A stretch of 64,000 bases of DNA from Bacillota bacterium. GTDB taxonomy: Bacteria > Bacillota > Clostridia > Lachnospirales > CAG-274. The notes beneath the pieces are model-generated. The model worked only from the letters and a program-made list of their open reading frames with translations. It ran no database searches and was not told where the DNA came from. Location of the stretch: assembly GCA_017543265.1 (NCBI GenBank), contig JAFYGI010000015.1:1-64000 (forward strand), read 5' to 3'. Position 1 is the first letter of the stretch, and every line of letters begins with the position of its first letter. Positions 60,216-64,000 of the stretch are shown here, one piece after another. The translations under genes were made by a program, and so were the position numbers.

Positions 60216-62408
60216 TTACTTTTTAAGTGTGACTATCGTTTTAAACAGATCCCCGTCTATAACTATCTCCATCGTGCCGCCGTGCAGCTCCACAATGCTT
60301 TTTGCTATGGACAGACCCAGTCCCGAGCCCTCCGTGCTTCTTGACACATCGCCGCGCTTAAAGCGCTCAAAAAGCTCCGCACCGTCAAAGTCCAGGGGAT
60401 AGTTGGATATGTTTTTAAAGGTTATGACAACGCTGTCCTCGTTCTCCTGCAGGTTTATATATCCGCGCGAGCCCTGCGGCGAATATTTGATTATATTTGT
60501 AAGAAGATTGTCGAAAACGCGCCACATACGCTGGCCGTCCATATCTATTATTATGGGATGATTTGGCAGATCCACCCTGAAATCTATGCCCGAGCGTGTT
60601 ATTTTGTAATCCAGCTCGCCAAGTGTCTGGCTGAGAAGAGCCACAACATCGGAGGGCATTTTTTCCAGCTTCATCTGGCCGCTGTTAAGCTTGGATGCTT
60701 CAAAAAGGTCCTGTATAAGCACGTTAAGACGCTTTGCCTTGTCGTTTGCTATGTCTATATATTCCCTTGCCTGCTCGTTGTCCAGATCCAGCGTCTTTAA
60801 AAGCGACAAATAGTTTATAATGGAGGTCAGCGGGGTCTTAAGGTCGTGCGAAACATTGGTGATAAGCTCGGTCTTGAGCCTTTCGCTTTTTATCATTTCC
60901 TCCAGATTGGCACAAAGTCCCTCATTCACATGGTCAAGGTTGTTTATCGTGCGCGAAAAGGGCCCCTTTTCCTCGGGAATGGCGCGTATATTGCCGTTTG
61001 CCATTTCCCGTATATAATAGCGCAGTTTTGCGTTGTTGTTTATATATTTGAACACTATCCACAGCGCCACGCAGTACAGGCAGTACATACAAAGCATAAA
61101 CACGCCGTTTATCGCGGGTGCGTTTGAAACATACATCACCAGCGGCACAAGCGGCAGTATCCACATGATTATTATAATTACGCTGGCACACAGCACAAGC
61201 TGCTCGTTTGCGCCCGCGGCTATGCGCATATCGCGCAGACAGCCCTCCACAAGCCTTGCCTCGGGCTCGTCCTTTATGCCGATGATGCGCCTGCAATATT
61301 TTATCATATGCTCAAACGCCATAACAAATATGACCATGGCCGCCGCCGCGGACAGCACCCTGAACAGTATGCCCGATATATTTGCACCCGCCGCAAGATA
61401 GGACACGGCGTAGTTTTTGTAAAAAAGCAGCCTGTAAAAATATGCCGCGATTATGATGACCAGTATTATTTTAAGCGTTACGGGCAGCAGCATATACCAG
61501 CCGAACAGCTTTTCGCGCATGGCCACCATCTCCGTGCGCCTGTACAAAAGCACATACAGCATAAGTATCGCGCCCGCCACATAAAATATCACCGGCAGAT
61601 ACACGGACGATATGACCTTGTTTGCCGAATAAAGGCGGTAGGTGTAGTTTATCTCGTTTTCCATGCCCTGGCTGAGTCCCTGAACGGGCAGGGAGATAAG
61701 GCAGATATAATTTTGCTTGGCAAACGACAGATTAAGCGCCTCGCCGTTAAAGGTCTCGTCAAATATGCTGTCGGATATCTCCACATAGTCGTAGTATTTT
61801 TCGTTGAAGATGTCCTCCGTATTGGTGGCTACGCAGATGCCCCGCCTTTTGTCGTAAAGATAAAAATGCAGATCGTGCATGGCCGAAAGATAGTTTTCCA
61901 CGCTGCGGTAATTTTCCACGGCCTCGGACAGCAGCTTTTCACGCTCGGTCATCTCCTCCGCCGTCATGCCCGAAAGGTCTGCGGCATACAGCTCCTGCGG
62001 ATAGGGCACCTTGCCCGCAAGCAGGGCAAAGCTTTCGCCCGCGCTGTCCCGCTGCGGCTTGGCATCCCCGCGGTCAACATAGTTTTCGTCGGTCTCGACC
62101 TCGCGGCCGAAAACATCCATAACGGGCGTGCCCTGCGAATAGCTCCCGCCCTCGCGCACTATGGCCGCACGCAGGCTGTTAAGGTATTCCACCGCAGTTT
62201 CCTGACTGAAATTTTTGTAATATATATAATAGCGCTGCATATTTTTTGCAAGCCTTACCGTCTCGTCCTTTACGGCCGCATTGTCGTGTATGTAGCCGCG
62301 GTTAGGCATAACGCTTTCAAGCCCCGCAACAAAGCCGCAGGCAAAAAGCAGCCATATAACAACGATAATAAAATATGCCGATACTTTATTTGGAGATCTT
62401 GTATCCAA
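60216..62408 (-). CDS. Sensor histidine kinase with large ectodomain and multi-pass middle
   Basis: 730 aa. One membrane segment (about 11-30), an outer domain of about 240 residues, then about six membrane segments (about 272-440). The cytoplasmic part has a short HAMP-like linker and HisKA with phospho-acceptor His near 520 (ITNVSHDLKTPLTSIINYLSLL). HATPase boxes are N (RVFDNLLTNIIKYS) and G (STEGSGLGLSIAKSIVELHGG). The N box has Ile-Ile-Lys in place of the usual AlaxKY. It overlaps the response regulator gene by 23 bases. The signal is unknown, probably envelope-related. Confidence 0.92.
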   Translation of the reverse strand: MDTRSPNKVSAYFIIVVIWLLFACGFVAGLESVMPNRGYIHDNAAVKDETVRLAKNMQRYYIYYKNFSQETAVEYLNSLRAAIVREGGSYSQGTPVMDVFGREVETDENYVDRGDAKPQRDSAGESFALLAGKVPYPQELYAADLSGMTAEEMTEREKLLSEAVENYRSVENYLSAMHDLHFYLYDKRRGICVATNTEDIFNEKYYDYVEISDSIFDETFNGEALNLSFAKQNYICLISLPVQGLSQGMENEINYTYRLYSANKVISSVYLPVIFYVAGAILMLYVLLYRRTEMVAMREKLFGWYMLLPVTLKIILVIIIAAYFYRLLFYKNYAVSYLAAGANISGILFRVLSAAAAMVIFVMAFEHMIKYCRRIIGIKDEPEARLVEGCLRDMRIAAGANEQLVLCASVIIIIMWILPLVPLVMYVSNAPAINGVFMLCMYCLYCVALWIVFKYINNNAKLRYYIREMANGNIRAIPEEKGPFSRTINNLDHVNEGLCANLEEMIKSERLKTELITNVSHDLKTPLTSIINYLSLLKTLDLDNEQAREYIDIANDKAKRLNVLIQDLFEASKLNSGQMKLEKMPSDVVALLSQTLGELDYKITRSGIDFRVDLPNHPIIIDMDGQRMWRVFDNLLTNIIKYSPQGSRGYINLQENEDSVVITFKNISNYPLDFDGAELFERFKRGDVSRSTEGSGLGLSIAKSIVELHGGTMEIVIDGDLFKTIVTLKK

Positions 62409-63078
62409 CTCCCCACACCACCTTCAGATAAATAGGTTCCTTAGGATTGACTTCTATTTTTTCGCGTATTCGCCTTATATGTACGGCCACCGTGTTTTCG
62501 CTGTTCAAAAACGGCTCGTTCCATACCTTTTCGTATATTTCCTCTATGGAAAATATCGTATCGGGGTTTTCCATAAGAAGCTGCAATATCTTAAACTCTA
62601 TCGGCGTAAGCTTTATCGGCACATCGTTAAGTGTGACCTGCTTGGTCTTTTTGTTAAGATAAAGGCCGCGTATGAAAAGCTCGTCCTGCGTCTGCTGAAA
62701 ACTGCCGAATTTGGTATAGCGCCGCAGGTTTGACTTTACCCGCGCCACCAGCTCCAGAAAGTTAAAGGGCTTGGTTATGTAATCGTCCGCGCCTATGTTC
62801 AGCCCCAGCACCACGTCCTTGTCCTCTGACTTGGCGGAAAGCACGATTATGGGTATCTCCTTGCTCTGGCGTATTTTCAGTATGGCGTGTATGCCGTCCA
62901 TTTCGGGCATCATAAGATCCATGATTATAAGATGTATGTCGAGCTCGCGCTCCAGTATCTCCAGCGCCTCCCTGCCGTTTGAGGCCTTGTAGACCTTCAT
63001 CTGCTCGTTGGTAAGATATATCTCTATGGCGTTAAGTATCTCCTTGTCGTCATCCGCAGCCAAAATTTTATATTCCAT
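62386..63078 (-). CDS. OmpR/VanR-type response regulator
   Basis: 230 aa. Receiver domain 1-120 with acidic pocket AADDD, phospho-acceptor Asp54 (IIMDLMMPEMDG), Thr/Ser (VLSAKS) and Lys (ITKPF). The C-terminal winged helix (about 135-228) has LTPIEFKILQLLMENPDTIFSIEEIYEKVWNE and TVAVHIRRIREKIE, then the VWGVGYKI end. It forms a two-component system with the kinase whose start lies inside its end. A -10-like TATAAT is at 63107-63112 (minus). Confidence 0.95.
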   Translation of the reverse strand: MEYKILAADDDKEILNAIEIYLTNEQMKVYKASNGREALEILERELDIHLIIMDLMMPEMDGIHAILKIRQSKEIPIIVLSAKSEDKDVVLGLNIGADDYITKPFNFLELVARVKSNLRRYTKFGSFQQTQDELFIRGLYLNKKTKQVTLNDVPIKLTPIEFKILQLLMENPDTIFSIEEIYEKVWNEPFLNSENTVAVHIRRIREKIEVNPKEPIYLKVVWGVGYKISK

Positions 63079-63179
63079 CGTGTTTCCCCTTTCTGCGTTT
63101 TATACAATTATACACCCGTTATGTTAATAAATCGACGGGGTTTTTCTTAATTTTTTATTAAATTTTGCCGTTATCCCTC

Positions 63180-63515
63180 TTAATTTGTTTTTTGCTTTCT
63201 TCCAAGCCCGTGCAGCACAATAAACACCGCAAAGCAGTACACGACCGTCAGCAGTATATTAAAGCGCATATTCTCGCGAAAGACCAGCATCGCCGCCGAA
63301 AACGCAAGCGCGGATACCGCCATGGAGGCGGCAAATTTTCCGTTGAAGCCGCACCGCTTTTTTGCATATCTTCCAAGCAGCAAAACACAGAAAAAATACA
63401 GCAGCAGCGAGCCCACCAGAAACAGCATCTTGGGCAGAAGCGCGATCTCGTCCTCCCGCATGAATTCAAGCCCCGTTGTGATGTTGTTAAGCGCAAATAT
63501 CAGAAAAATATTCAA
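63180..63515 (-). CDS. Small four-helix membrane protein, unknown
   Basis: 111 aa. Start TTG at 63515, supported by GGAG 7 bases upstream. Four membrane segments (about 2-12, 28-48, 62-80 and 84-103) with basic loops. No family recognised. It is 101 bases upstream of the response regulator on the same strand and could belong to that system; nothing else points to its role. Confidence 0.6.
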   Translation of the reverse strand: MNIFLIFALNNITTGLEFMREDEIALLPKMLFLVGSLLLYFFCVLLLGRYAKKRCGFNGKFAASMAVSALAFSAAMLVFRENMRFNILLTVVYCFAVFIVLHGLGRKQKTN

Positions 63516-63654
63516 CTTTTTTCTCCGTTTTTGTTATCTCCCGCATGGTCTTTGCCCCCACCGATATATTTTCACTTATGATACCATATCCGCATAAAAT
63601 TGTAAAGCTTTTATATCCCGATAAAGACAGCCCGGGTATCGCTCATCGACCCCA

Positions 63655-63683
63655 TTGAAATATCACGGGATATGCTGTATAAT
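63655..63683 (+). promoter_or_regulatory. Sigma-A promoter of the zinc-ribbon gene
   Basis: TTGAAA (63655-63660), 17-bp spacer, TATAAT (63678-63683), 35 bases before the ATG at 63719. Confidence 0.8.
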
Positions 63684-63718
63684 AAAAAAAAACAAAACGG
63701 GCAAAAAAGGAGGAAGCT

Positions 63719-64000
63719 ATGGAGCAAAACAAAACACCGTTAAGGATATACTGTAAAAACTGCGGCGCACCTGCGGGCTTTGACATAATCCACCAGACCT
63801 ACCGCTGTACCTCATGCGGCGGCGAGACGGGTATAGGCGAGGCCAAAAAAAGCGCCCTTAACTGGCAGCAAATGAAGAAAAAGCAGACTGCGGCGGATAT
63901 GGGCGCAAGCGGGGCGGAGGAGCTTTCTTGCCCCTCCTGCGGCGCACACATATTTTTTAAGGCGGGCGAGGCCTCGGAAAGCTGTGCCTACTGCGGCACC
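63719..64000 (+). CDS. Zinc-ribbon protein, N-terminal part (runs off the window)
   Basis: At least 94 codons, open to the edge. AGGAGG lies 6 bases before the ATG. Two zinc ribbons are visible: CKNCGAPAGFDIIHQTYRC..CGG (about 12-35) and CPSCGAHIFF...CAYCG (about 75-93). Between them is a charged helix (NWQQMKKKQTAADMG). Such N-termini precede membrane or adaptor domains in clostridial TFIIB-type zinc ribbon proteins. The rest is needed to name it. Confidence 0.8.
   Translation, partial: MEQNKTPLRIYCKNCGAPAGFDIIHQTYRCTSCGGETGIGEAKKSALNWQQMKKKQTAADMGASGAEELSCPSCGAHIFFKAGEASESCAYCGT

Noticed and set aside
61308..62435. Plus-strand open frame of 375 codons
   Set aside because: Shadow of the histidine kinase gene on the other strand.
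1..64000. CRISPR array, prophage or restriction/defence island
   Set aside because: No regularly spaced repeats, cas genes, phage structural genes or restriction enzymes were seen in the window.

Overview
This 64 kb window looks like chromosomal DNA of a Firmicute of class Clostridia, probably a gut or rumen Ruminococcaceae/Oscillospiraceae-type organism. The evidence is Gram-positive gene order (cysE-cysS-mrnC-rlmB-rae1-sigH and asp23-nusB-xseA-xseB-ispA-dxs-tlyA-nadK-argR-recN), strong AGGAGG ribosome binding sites, consensus sigma-A promoters, exported proteins with type I dockerin ends, and a Gram-positive type IV pilus locus. The genus cannot be fixed from the sequence alone.

Layout. 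1-2570 is the worn end of an integrated mobile element (RepA-type replication initiator, a coiled-coil fragment, inverted repeats, an integrase-tail remnant) abutting tRNA-Leu(CAG) at 2571-2655. 2706-13816 is mostly minus strand: a nitrilase-family amidase, an exported deacetylase-like protein, two exported dockerin proteins that are both frame-interrupted, a DUF4914 protein with a P-loop, RNase Z and an amidohydrolase. 13861-24996 holds an MBOAT acyltransferase, asparagine synthase, a HerA-like ATPase, a small helical protein, a large LtaS-like sulfatase-fold membrane enzyme with a duplicated ectodomain, a YesL-like protein and a frame-interrupted HD phosphohydrolase. 25053-30695 is the cysE-to-sigH translation and RNA-maintenance operon. 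30731-42188 is a nine-gene type IV pilus operon transcribed pilC-pilM-pilN-pilO-(three prepilin-like genes)-pilB-pilT. 42376-55319 has leuS, a lipoprotein and the conserved recN-to-asp23 cluster of isoprenoid, DNA repair and transcription genes. 55468-64000 has a MATE exporter and a two-gene operon under look-alike operators, an rRNA methyltransferase, a two-component system and small membrane proteins; the last gene runs off the edge.

The most interesting system is the pilus. Its PilW-like minor pilin is 771 aa long and joins a prepilin N-terminus, through a glycine-rich linker, to modules that include two CBM2-like carbohydrate-binding repeats. Its PilX-like partner carries a long beta-helix-like repeat region. 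With the dockerin proteins, this suggests a polysaccharide-adhesion pilus in a fibre-associated bacterium. No major pilin, prepilin peptidase or cohesin gene is present here.

Four gene-breaking sites all look like loss of one base, mostly in short A/T runs. This is as consistent with sequencing error as with true decay or phase variation, and those genes should be read with that in mind.
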